From Chytridium lagenaria (Eukaryota; Chytridiomycota; Chytridiomycetes; Chytridiales; Chytridiaceae), in NCBI GenBank assembly GCA_025449115.1, contig JAHLKC010000010.1:124001-188000 (forward strand): a stretch of 64,000 nt of DNA, given 5' to 3'. A model generated the notes under the pieces. That model saw only the letters and a program-made list of their open reading frames with translations, was not told the DNA's origin and did not search any database. The position numbers were made by a program, and so were the translations under genes. Shown here one piece after another: positions 10,197-21,000 of this stretch; within the stretch, counting starts at the first letter, position 1; every line of letters starts with the position of its first letter.

Positions 10197-11310
10197 TTAA
10201 TAATCCTCCATCTCAACAGCTCCAACATCCCCACCAGTCGGAACATCATCGTCATAATTCAAAACAGCTCTTCCCCCAGCCGCCGCAACACCCCCATCAC
10301 TTCTCAAGAAAACCTCATTAGGTGGAGCATCCCAGTCCCCACGTGCACCTAAAGTCGTCTCGACGACAACTTCTCCCCTCATATAAGCCTCCAACTCCCC
10401 CTCAAGCCTCGTTGCCGAAACCCTCCTATTCGGCGCCTCACTCCTTTCACTTCTCCCAGTCTCGCGTTTTCCTCCAAGCCGTTCAAAAACAGGCACACTC
10501 GAAGGCCCAAGCCTACTCAACACATCTCCACTACTCGGTCCCAACCGTCCCCTTATATCCGCACCGCGTTTAGATCCCGTCGACGGTCCCAACCGACTCC
10601 TCACATCCCCCTTTGACGGATCAAACGTCACCACCTGATTCGACCGCGGCGGACTCCGAGGACGTGGCGGCAACGAGTTTTGTACAATCATTTCAACAGT
10701 CATGGGGTGTCCTTGGACAACAGCTTGATCGAGATGCTCTTTGGCGATGACGGCGGATTCGGGGGAGGTGAAGGAGATGAAGGCGATACCTTCTGATCGA
10801 CCTGCGTTGTCGTATTTGATGCGGAGGTCGTTGATTTCACCGAATTGGGTGACCATTTCGAGGAGTTCGGGTTCAGAGACCTGGGTTTTTCATGACGGTG
10901 TTAAGGCGCATTCGGACAAATAACATGAAGTTAAGAAGGAAAGCAAGGTAACGGTTAACAATGAAAACTTGGGAAGATCCAATTGAATAAAAAACGGGAT
11001 ATAGAGAAACCATAACGACAGCAGATGGCTCTGTTAAAGAGTGCACTCACATTATAATGCAAGTTATTCACCACAATCGCATTCGGTTTTTTATAATTGT
11101 ACACCGCCCTATTCAAATCCTCCTCATCCTTTTTACCCTCCCTTCCCCCGCTCGTCTCCCTTCATCCTTCCTCCGCCGCCCGCCATCATACGGTTTCACC
11201 AATCGGTCCACCTCCATATCTGCACGACGAGGGTTGTTGCGACGACCTCGGGTTGGCCCAGTGGTTTCGTTGCGACGAATGATGTCATCCAGAGACATGT
11301 CCATTTGCAT
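10197..11310 (-). CDS. ALY/REF-type mRNA export adaptor (RRM protein, THO complex subunit 4 family)
   Basis: ALY/REF proteins (Yra1, THOC4) bind mRNA in the nucleus and hand it to the export receptor. The N-terminus MQMDMSLDDIIRRNE is the UAP56-binding motif of the family. An Arg-rich segment follows, then an RRM: NAIVVNNLHYN at the end of exon 1 joins VSEPELLEMVTQFGEINDL in exon 2, with RNP1-like GRSEGIAFISF. The C-terminal part has three close copies of an (R/S)xRLGPS motif and the FoP-like block LEGELEAYMRGE. The intron is 11050-10881 (GTGAGT…CCCAG). Between the Arg-rich part and the RRM (about 11125-11160, G- and A-rich) the frame changes by one, probably an indel in a homopolymer. Confidence 0.82.
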
Positions 11311-13450
11311 GGTTGGAGGGTACGTTTGGCTGAGGGTAAATTAGAGCGGGTTTGCGCGGATCAAAAGGGATGGGGTAGGGGATCTTTTTCGTTTTCTTTG
11401 TCTGAGCAGAATTTGTTTGCTGATGGGATTTTTTTAGTTTGTTGGATTAGGGTCTTGATGGATGGATGGATTGATTGGAACATGATTACAGTTGTGTAGC
11501 GAACGCACCTGCTATCTTCAATGCTGCGGGTAACTGGTCTTTGACTGGTGATAATTATATCCGGTTGACTTTGGTAAAATGCCATATCAAAGAGGTAAGT
11601 CAAACCTGGACACCATGTTTGCAAAGGTTGTTCTCTTTCCTTAAATACTGGATACCAGAGCAACTTTACATAGATATTTGTGCAGAGAGCACAATCAGCC
11701 AGTTTCGTGTACCAAATCTATGGGAGAGCTTGATGAATTAAATCTCCAACGTTGTTGATTTGGGGTAAGCTGCGGCGGACGCGTTGGTGGGTTTAAAGGA
11801 TAAAGACCTTCCATATTACACAGAGATGAAACTGTCGAGCGCCGTTGAGGAGTAGAGAAAATCAGGGAATAGTTTCGGTAAAGACCTTTATCACCTGATG
11901 GTATACCCACGTCTGAAGAAGCACGATTCGCGGTCACCAACCTTGCTTCCAAGATTTTCGGAATTGTGTGGACGTCTTTGTGCATTGGACGTCTTTGTGC
12001 ATTGCTTATGGCACTATTTATTCTCCCGTCCTTTCAATATATAGGGAATGTCGGCGATCACCGTCCATGTGACGCGTCTGTTGAAGTCGTAATTGACACT
12101 TTGGGGAATGGTGGTGGAGCGCTGGCGAGGAGGATGACAAAGGCTTTGGAAGTTTTAACAGGGAATAAGGGTTTCAGGGATTGTGTATGTGGAGATAGCG
12201 GTGGTGATTTTTTGTGGGTGTTTTTGAAGGCAATGCCGGGGAATTGGAGGCGGGAATGAATGCTTCAAGGGTGGAAGGAATATGGATATGGAGAATACCC
12301 ACTGTTAAGATGTGTTCAATGATTTTGGGCTGGGAAGCTCTGGGGAGGGAAAGATGGAAGGGTGGACGGAACATAGTTATGGTATGAGAAATACGCACTT
12401 TTACATTCCTTGTTTAGATGCGTTCATGAAGATGCGTTCATGGGTTAGATTATTTTGAGGTGAATGGGAAATGTAGCGAAAAGGGGGGGGGCTAGGGAAT
12501 GATGAGAGAATCAGGGTTTTCGAGATATTGGAGATGGCGGCGTTGACTTTTGCGTTTGTTTTTGAAGGCGATGCCAGGGATTTTGCTTTAACGATGGAAC
12601 GAATATATGTATGAGAAACACGCCTTCTCTCTCTCTCTTTTTTCTTGCTGGCGTTGATATAAGGATGCATTTTTTAGACGGTTGACCGGCGATAATGTTT
12701 TTATTATATGGACAATACTTTGGGGTGATATGATTGTGGGAATGGGAGGGGGGAAGTGTTCATAATTATATTCGTATTTAATGGCATTTCGAGTTTGGTG
12801 CTGGTATGAAAAAAAAGTTGGTTTGTTCAAGGCCTTTTATTGATCAAAGTCTTTCAAGAGGGTGTCGTGTACCGAGGACACCCTCCTTCATACCTTTTAC
12901 ATGATACCACATCACTGTGATATATACCAATAAGAATAATGAAGGGCAAAGCGATTCACTCACATCTTTTGGCGCCATTTTCCACATATATTCTTTCGTA
13001 TCTTTCGATAATGTTCAGACTTATTATTGTATAGTTTTTACCACACTGGCCATTCATCTGCGCATACTCCAACGCTTGTCACTCATGCCAAAACCTCTCA
13101 ATCCTAATATGATCATTCTGGGTCGCGTAATCCATTGCATTGGACGTGCAGATTATTAGATATCGTTCGACATTGTGTTGCAAAGCTGACAACGTTCTTT
13201 TTTTTCTGAAATGTTTGACGACAATCCATTTTTTTCCTAACAAGTGATTCACTAAGGAGGGTTCGTGGATGAGAACAAGGCTTTCCGTGCTCTCGACCAA
13301 ACCATCATGGTTTCTGCAAAAGTTGAGTAATATCTTGGATTTGATATTTAAAGTGACTTCTTTTTTATATATATTGATATTGACTTGACAATTCCAAGGA
13401 AAAAAAGGGGTATGAAGAAAAATGATCAAAAAAAAGTAATTCAACATCAC
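11311..13450 (-). other. Unresolved region with diverged repeats; possible multi-exon gene
   Basis: No family is recognisable here. On the minus strand there are gene-like fragments: a candidate first exon encoding MAPKD near 12978 followed by a good donor (GTGAGT), and an open frame at 13079-13450 with a charged, non-repetitive protein (…HEPSLVNHLLGKKW…). Between 12.2 and 12.65 kb, blocks recur at intervals of about 100-340 bp. Three of them begin, on the minus strand, with a GTGNGTATT-like or related splice-donor-like motif (near 12305, 12400 and 12622). A 17-bp perfect tandem repeat sits at 11971-12004. This could be a gene with duplicated exons, a decayed gene, or non-coding repeats. I cannot decide. 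Confidence 0.25.
11971..12004. repeat. Perfect tandem duplication, 17 bp x 2
   Basis: The unit gacgtctttgtgcattg occurs twice head to tail with no mismatch. A second small tandem repeat (agatgcgttcatg, period 14) lies at 12416-12442. Confidence 0.9.
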
Positions 13451-14281
13451 ACTTTATCACCATCTACCCCCGTCCATAGATCCGTAATCCACAGAAGCAG
13501 AGACACGATGGCCATAGATATGAAGAAAGGAAAAGAACGTCATCATCCATCCATCCAAATCATTCATTCCATCCCTGAACAAATCCCACCCCAAAGCTCT
13601 GTCATCCTCCGGCTCAGAATACAACACCAACAGAAAATGTAAAAAAAAAGAAGAGATGTAGGACCTTAAAATACGATAAACCTCGCATCACCACCGCCCA
13701 CCCGCCCACGAAGGGAAGATGGGAGAGGAATCAGAGGACCGATCAGAAAAGGCATGCCGTTGATTCTTCTGTGCCTTGGAAACGCAAACGTGTGGTGCAA
13801 CAATACCACGCTCACGCATAAAAAAACACAGGTAGGTTTAGTATTTGGGGACAGCAGAATTTAATCACTAGGATTTAAACTTGCTAACTTGAGAAAAAAA
13901 AGAGGGGAGTGGGGGAGGGGGGCATATTTATAGGTATTGGGATTGTCAGATTTTTTTTAAATTATTTAAATACTTTTTTTTCTTTTTCTTTCCGGTGACA
14001 ATTTCCAGTTTGTTACTTTTGTTCAATTTGAGCCTTGGCGTTGTTCAAGTTGAGCCTTTGCGAAAACTCTCAATTACCACATCATTTTAAAGATATACAG
14101 CTTTTGTAAAGATTTTTGTGCTTTTATTTACACTACATATAGAAAAGCAGTAAAGTATTTATATAGGTAAAGAGTATACGCATAAATGGATGAATGGATG
14201 ATATTGAAATGAGGGAGATAGAATTATTGTTTTTAAAGAAAAAAGAGATGGATGCCAAAGAAAGAAAAAGAGTGCATCTTC
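13451..14281. other. Intergenic, A/T-rich, no gene seen
   Basis: Short A- and T-runs and A/G-rich stretches. I see no conserved coding segment or RNA gene. The right part is the 3' side of the universal stress protein gene. Confidence 0.45.
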
Positions 14282-15001
14282 TCATACTGCATTAGGCTTC
14301 ACTACGGTGACGGTGCAGTGAGCGTGATGAATGAGGTGAGTGGAGAGGGATCCAAGCATAGCCCTTTTGAGAGCAGACATACCCCTCGTCCCACACACAA
14401 TGACATCAGCGCCCACCTCATTCGCCTTTGCAAGAATCTCCTCTCTGGGGTCCCCTCTCAACGCGATAGCCCTGCAAGGAACGTTGGCGTCCAAGACGAC
14501 AGCACCAAACTTTTTCAAGAGATCGTGCGATTCCTGCTTGGCAACCTCTTCAAGATTGTCGAACCAGGAAGAGTTTTGCATTGAAGATTCGAGAGACAGC
14601 TCGCCCATAGCGTCGAGGGATTTGAAAGGAGAGGTGGCGTAGTATTTGCGGCAGTTGAGGAGGATGACTTGGTCCTTGACGTTGGTATCGTCCGAAGGTG
14701 TGTGGACGAGGTTGGACATTGCCCACTCAAAGGCGCGCTTAGCGTGTTCTGGTGGCATAAAGGATGGGAAAGAGAAAAGAGAGATGTATGGTGAGTATTA
14801 TTAATATGAGATAGAATGCCTTTAACCAAGTACTGTTTGAATGAAAATGGATAAAAAGAAAAGAAACCAAATGCTCTTACCACTGCCGTCAACGGCGATG
14901 CAGATGATGCGACGCGACGTTCCGGAAGGCACTGCGTAGAGCTCCTCATGAACAGAGGGAGTAGTAACCTCGACGTTGTTGGTAGTAGTAGAGTTGGTCA
15001 T
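14282..15001 (-). CDS. Universal stress protein (UspA fold), copy 1
   Basis: Two exons, 15001-14881 and 14748-14282, join in phase. They give an N-terminal strand (SRRIICIAVDGS) and then EHAKRAFEWAMSNLV, the usual start of a Usp domain. The C-terminal half holds ALRGDPREEILAKANEVGAD, VIVCGTRGMSALKRAMLGS and a final TVTVVKP strand. The G-2x-G-9x-G-S pattern of the ATP-binding Usp subfamily is intact, so nucleotide binding is likely. Total length is about 196 residues including a Ser/Thr-rich leader. The protein is probably cytosolic; its precise role is unknown, as for most eukaryotic Usps. It lies head to head with a second Usp gene at 15634. Confidence 0.9.
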
Positions 15002-15456
15002 TATTGATGTTGGATAATGAGTTGGTTTTTAAAGTAAGTAGTGAACAGCAGTAGTAAACGGCAAGTTTGGATAGAGACAAAGTGGTGGTGTGAGAAAGAA
15101 TGCACCTATTTATATTCATGTGCATGGATAGTATTTGTTATTTAATTAATTAGTTTTATTAATTATTTACCAACTTATTAAATATAATAATAATAATAAT
15201 AAATACATGATGATGTGATATTGGACATTTGCATTCATCAAGAGTCACTAAAGCGTACGCACAAGTAAGTAATGAATATTAACTTTTTAACTTTTGAATG
15301 TTTATATGTATTTATGTCATGCATGCATGTCATATGCTATAATGTCCATATGAGGTGATACAAGAGCTTAATTCTATAAGTATTACTGTAAATTATATAT
15401 GACAAGGCAAGGTATATATTTATGACTCACAAAGTGTAATAAAAAGTCAAGTATCT

Positions 15457-15493
<37 letters not shown>

Positions 15494-15633
15494 TGACGAC
15501 CATTCAAATATAAATAGAAAACACAACACACATTATTTACTTCCCCACTCAACATCAACCAAACACTACCACCACCACCACCCATCATCATCATCATCAT
15601 CATCTGTTCTCTCTACGCATACCAGATACAATA
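15002..15633. promoter_or_regulatory. Shared upstream region of two divergent universal stress protein genes
   Basis: These 632 nt separate the start codons of two paralogous, divergently transcribed Usp genes. The middle is strongly A/T-rich, with TAATAA repeats near 15186-15201 and an (ATTT)n tract at about 15458-15493. A CCACCA/CATCAT-rich leader precedes the plus-strand start. Shared or coordinated control is an inference from the layout; no factor site was recognised. Confidence 0.5.
15458..15493. repeat. (ATTT)n microsatellite
   Basis: About nine tetranucleotide repeats in the promoter region between the two universal stress protein genes. Confidence 0.85.
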
Positions 15634-16392
15634 ATGGCCTCAGCACCAGCACCCGTTCCCACTCAACAACCCGCCACCCCACAAGAGCAGCAACAGCAGC
15701 AAGCTGGCTTGACTCACGAGAATGTTGTCGAGGCTCATGAATCCCATGCAAAGCCTTCAAGAATTGTTGCCATTGCTCTCGACGCTTCAAAGTACTCGGA
15801 ATACGCATTCTCTTGGGCCATTCAAAACATTGTGAGGCCAGAGACCGATCAGGTTGTTCTCTTGAACGTGAGGCCCGCCGTGTCCCTTCCCGCCGTCTAC
15901 GGAACCTGTATGTCGACTTTGGCAAAGAGTTTGAGGCTATCGAGGCTGCTGTGAGTATATCTTTCTTTTCCCCGACGTTGTTTGACGGGTCATCCCGTAC
16001 CTTATTTCTCCTACTGACCTTTACATCTTTATTAGAACAAGAAGGAAAGTCACGATCTCCTGAGGGCCTACGCCCAAAAGCTCCCTCCCAACAAGTACAA
16101 TGTTCGCGGTGTCGCTCTCCGTGGTGACCCCCGTGACGAGATTGCCTACAAGGTGGACGATATCAAGGCCGACATGCTTGTGGTCGGTTCTCGTGGTCTC
16201 GGTGCGTTCAAGAGGGCGTTCCTTGGCAGCACTAGTGACTACCTTGTCCACCACGTCTCTTGTCCTGTGATCATTCCTCGCCCTACTCGGAGGAGAAGTC
16301 AGTCTCTTGAGCAAACCCTCTTTCTGGTTCTTGTTTCGTTGTTGCATCTATCATTCCATTGTCTCTGCTTCCATTGCATCTGCTGCCATTGA
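15634..16392 (+). CDS. Universal stress protein, copy 2
   Basis: Exon 1 (15634-15950) encodes a Gln-rich leader and SRIVAIALDASKYSEYAFSW, the first strand and helix of a Usp domain. The intron is 15951-16035 (GTGAGT…TTAG). Exon 2 carries NKKESHDLLRAYAQKL, VALRGDPRDEIAYKVDDIKA, VVGSRGLGAFKRAFLGS and CPVIIPRP, with the G-2x-G-9x-G-S ATP motif intact. Within exon 1 the frame changes by one between VYG and LYVDFGKEFEAIEAA (near 15901-15906, GGAACC). One missing base there would restore the conserved block. As read, the frame runs to 16390-16392 and adds a hydrophobic tail that is not typical of the family; an unseen last intron near 16297 is possible. The gene is divergent from copy 1 at 15001. 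Confidence 0.88.
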
Positions 16393-18014
16393 AGTTCCTC
16401 TGTGTATAGCGTCTAGTGTTCTTTTTTTATTGTTCTCTTTTGGCCTTCCCCTATATTTACCTGTAATTAGGTATTGCTGATGCACTTCCTCATCACTTTG
16501 CGCATATTCCAACCAAAATCAACCCATTCCATTGCCTGAAACAAAATAAAGATGGTTTGGCAGTTCTCTGATAGCCTTTTTTTTACCGTTGACCGCGCGT
16601 TTAAACTTCCTTGAACATTCATTAATCTGTTTTGGAAGAGAATGTCAATCTCTTCATTATCAACAATATCAGTCTAAACAACATGCGTCAACACTCTTCT
16701 CGACTTTTACAACACAACGGTACTTATCCACACCAACATTGACATCTCCCATCATCATCCAATCATCACAATCATCCGTCTATATACCTCCACCACGAGT
16801 TCAACACCACTACCAACAACAACAAACATCCCACACTGACAATCCACCACCACCAACCTCATCACCTCCCTCCCATTACACCTACCACCCACCACCACTC
16901 CGACATCCCATCCAACCACCACCAACAACCTCCACAACGTCAAATCACCTCCTCGGTCCCTTTCCGCGCGCTCACTTCACACCACATCAGGACAAGTCGG
17001 GCGGGTGTGTTGGGTCTGAAATACGAGATCTCAACGCTATTCAATGAGCATGTGGGGCATACTGGGATTGACAGAAATTTGGTCAAGTGACTCGATTGTT
17101 AACAAGAAGATGCAAACATCTGCATCAAAAATAAGGCGGAAAGAAAGGCTTCTTTATCTCCAAAGGGGGCACATTGTGAAGACGACCATACACCGACGTA
17201 AAGAATATAAAGTCCAAACTAAAGGTCATATTAACCTATTCAGAAGGTTGTGCTTTTTATAATCATTGTCCACTCCCGCATACATGCATTACAAAGAAGT
17301 TCCCAATCTCACGCTATTGAGTGGTGGGTGGGGAAGGTGATACTTCATCGTCTTCTTGGGTATATATTGACTGTAAAGTTGGTCTTATCCCTACGAACGT
17401 CTTGACGCCATTTTTTTCTCCACATATCAGAAAACGCAGAAATATCATAATTTCGAAATATCTAGCGGGGATGCTTAACCTCCTTTTCATTGATTATGAA
17501 TACTTCGATGTTTCATGTATAAAAGGTAAATTAATCGAGTTACCGCATGATCCTCACTCCACATGACCTTGGCGTTGGTGAGGAGGTAGATTCAATCATA
17601 CAGGTAGTGTAAACAGAGTCCTTACAGAACCGACACCGATGGGTAATGATTTAAGTAAATATCCTATCTTTTGATACCATCCAGGAAAGCCGTCTATTTA
17701 ATGTCCGAACGGTCGCTGGAGAGTCAACACCGAGACCGTGTTTAGCACCATGAGACAATGTCCTGTTGATGTATATGTATACAAAGATTTTATAGTAAGC
17801 TAAGTCCATTCTAACCAGAAAAGCTGCGATTACGACACTGGGCGATGTGAAAACCATGCATTTGCTTTGTGAACTATGTTAAAGGGCAATGATGTCCGTT
17901 AATTCAATTTGCAGCCAGTCTGCGTGAATTTGTGCGGTCAAACGTCTACATCCATAGTTTTTAGCATCTCAAGAATGGTGAAGTAGGGATTGTCAGAAAC
18001 ATTTCCTGCAGCAA
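16393..18014. other. Intergenic, no supported gene
   Basis: About 1.6 kb between Usp copy 2 and the kinesin-like gene. A Pro/His/Thr-rich open frame at 16589-17047 reflects C/A-rich sequence, not a domain. No RNA gene or repeat family is recognised. Confidence 0.45.
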
Positions 18015-21000
18015 ATGGCGGAGTTGAGTCGGTTCAGATGCTTTGTCCACTTTGCGAGGGACAGCGCATCCACAGATCCAGCGGCAAAGGTATGGAACAT
18101 CGTATAATGTCTTAATCTTGCTAAGATTTATTTTCGTACAGATCAAAGTTATTGAATCCAGCAGCAGCAACTTTACGGTAAAATGTGAGTATCCATCACT
18201 TTCGGACAACATGTTCTGATGATTGCTTTCTTCCAGTCCAGGATGCAGATGAAAGGTAAAGTCAAGATATGGAGAGTTCTATCTCTGAGACAGGATGTGC
18301 AGTAAGGAAAGTCGATGTAGATGGGTGCCAGCTTGGGAGTTCGGGAGTTTCTTTTTATGACGCCATTATCGATCAAGCTGTTCGGGGAGCATTCTCAGGT
18401 AAGCAGCTGGAACGCACAAATACAATTGTACTGACAAAACCCTCACTAGCTCATCGTATGGGTGTGTTTACTGCAAATCTGGGGTAAGGATTTATAAATT
18501 GCGATCATGCCATTGACTCTTGTACTTGAAAAGACATCGTCCGTTGGCACACATTCAGAAAAATAGGTAAAGGTTCTATACATAAGCAAGAAAACTCATA
18601 AACCCAGAACTGCTTTATTCCTGAAAATTGCGGAACAAGTCACATCTAAGGCTTCAACAGTGTCAGAAAAGGAACCAATCTTGATTTCATTCGGCTATTT
18701 TGGGATTACAGACAGCAAAGTATTAGATTTGAAGACAGAGAAAAAGCTACCAAGTAATTCTAATAATTTTATAATTGTTGAAATGCTCGATGATTATAGA
18801 TTTCGATGAGGGTTTAGATAAATACCTTAATACTGTCAGCGACTTGAACGAGATTAGGAGTTTGCTTTCCCGAGATTGCACGTTACCTATGCTTGTGGTT
18901 TTCAAGTTTTCTTTTCCGACTTCAAAGATTCCCGGATATCTTTATCTCGTAAGCTTTTATACGATAAATGCATGGTATTTAATTTAACAAAGGTTGATAT
19001 TGGTCCCATCACTTTTGATCTCAAAGGCAAAAATGGTGCAAGTGCGCTTGCAAATACTTTTCAAAAAATTCGTGCGTTCCCATTTGTGTTATAAAGTCTG
19101 ACATTGCAGGTCGTACCGTGAGTATGCTTTCTAATCAGTCTTCCGAGGACTTGTTCCGATCAAGGAAAGCCCGTGGACGAATTTATGCTCAGGTGAAGTT
19201 TGTTTTAATATATCATTTAACATATTTAGATTTCTTTGTGGGTGATGGGAAACCCTACTTTATACTCTATTGATGTATGCGCAATTATATAGTTTTTTTA
19301 GATCTAATATTCTAATTTAGCAAAACCAAACTGAGGATTTGGTTGAGAAAGACGTTGAGGGATGCTGGGATTTTATCAATACTTTGCGCAAAATTCGGAC
19401 GGTTCATGTAAGAATAATTTTATTTCCACAAGACTCACGTTACATATAGGTTGAAAACAATATCGTATTAAAACGTTTGATGGAGGAAAACGATGAATGG
19501 AAGGAAAAGTTTAGTTCTCTCAAGTTTGTGTTTGGGTTGGACGACTTTGCTTAACATGCAAAGATGACATCTGAAACATGCGCGTCCGAGTTAGTCTCGG
19601 CGTCTGAGAGATTGACGCAGCTTGAAGATGAGTTGTCGCTAGAGCGCCGGCAATTCAAGAAGGATGTGGATATGCTGGAAAGTAATCACTCGGTTCATGT
19701 GCAGCAGGTGGTGGGCTCGTTGCAGAAGGAAATGTCGATGATGATTGAAGACTCAAAGATTCGAGAAAATGAATTGATTGCTGAAATTGACAATGTACGT
19801 CATGTTTCTATCCATAGCTTTATATTTATTGTTTCGTTTTTTTGTATTAGCTGGAGGAACGACGGGTCCGTGAATGCATAGCATTGGAATCGGATGTTTT
19901 GAAGAAAGAAGAAAATCTTTTGTATTTACGGGATGAGGCGAGACCGCGCAGAGATTACATCCCGTTAGTCACTTTTTTTTTAAGCAATTCTAATAATCAA
20001 TAGTTTACGCTGAGAAAGATTTACAAACAAAGGTGGAAGTTACGATAAAACTGAAGTCAGCGCTTAAAGCATTAGAGGTACTTTTTGAAATAGATGGGAT
20101 TTAATGTTTCGTAGACTGAATCCATCACCGTTTCCGAGCGGTACATCGATACATCAACAGAACTCGATTATCACAAGATGTGGAAGCTGAACGCTGGAAG
20201 CTTTATCACAAAACTCTTTGGAGTTATTGATTATTATAGGGATGAATTGGACAAAGTGAAGGTATGTCGGGTGCATTTTCCTAATTTTGAATGATTTTCA
20301 AAAAAGTCGATTGCCGGAAACTTTGCTGTGCTTGCAAGAAACGGGGTCTCTTTGCTCAAACAAGAAAATGATAACCTTTCTGAGGAGCTTCGAGTTGCGA
20401 ACTCTGCCACATCTGAAACTTTGGAGAATCTTCGGACGTTGATTTTCGGAGAAATCGGCTTTGAAAGCGGATTTAGAGGAAACGGTGGATGAATTGAAGA
20501 AACTCCGGCAAAGTTCTGTAGAGGAGAATGCGAATCTGAAGAAAACGCTCACCGCTGAGAAAGATGGCTTGAAGAAGACTTATGAGGCGGAGAAGGCTGC
20601 TTTGGAGGCTGAGAAGGCGGAATTGACGAAACGGTATGAAGCTGAGAAGCTGGCCACGCGAAAACGGAATGAGAAAGAGATGGAGACACTTCGGGGGATG
20701 CTTGAAGAGGAGATGGAGGCTAAAGTCTTGGAAGCGTCCCAATCAGCCGCGTTGACAAAGGACGAGACTTCGAAAGCTCTGGAAAAGATTAAAGCCAAAT
20801 ATGCAAAAGAACTGCAAGAGAAGACTGGTGCCATGAAATTGAAGTATGAGCAGATGGAGTCGGATTTGGAAGCTAAGGAGAAGGAGCGCGAGAGGGTGCA
20901 GTGGGTGTTAGATTTGAAGGTTAAAAGGCTTGGGGAGGCAGAGAAGGCGATTGAGTTTGATAGATCGTTGTTTCATGAAGAGCAACAAAACCTTTTGAAG

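Noticed and set aside
15901..15906. Programmed frameshift in universal stress protein copy 2
   Set aside because: No slippery or stop context, and the same kind of one-base break occurs in many unrelated genes here.
16589..17047. 152-codon Pro/His/Thr-rich open frame on the plus strand
   Set aside because: C/A-rich low complexity, no domain, no splice context and no conserved start.
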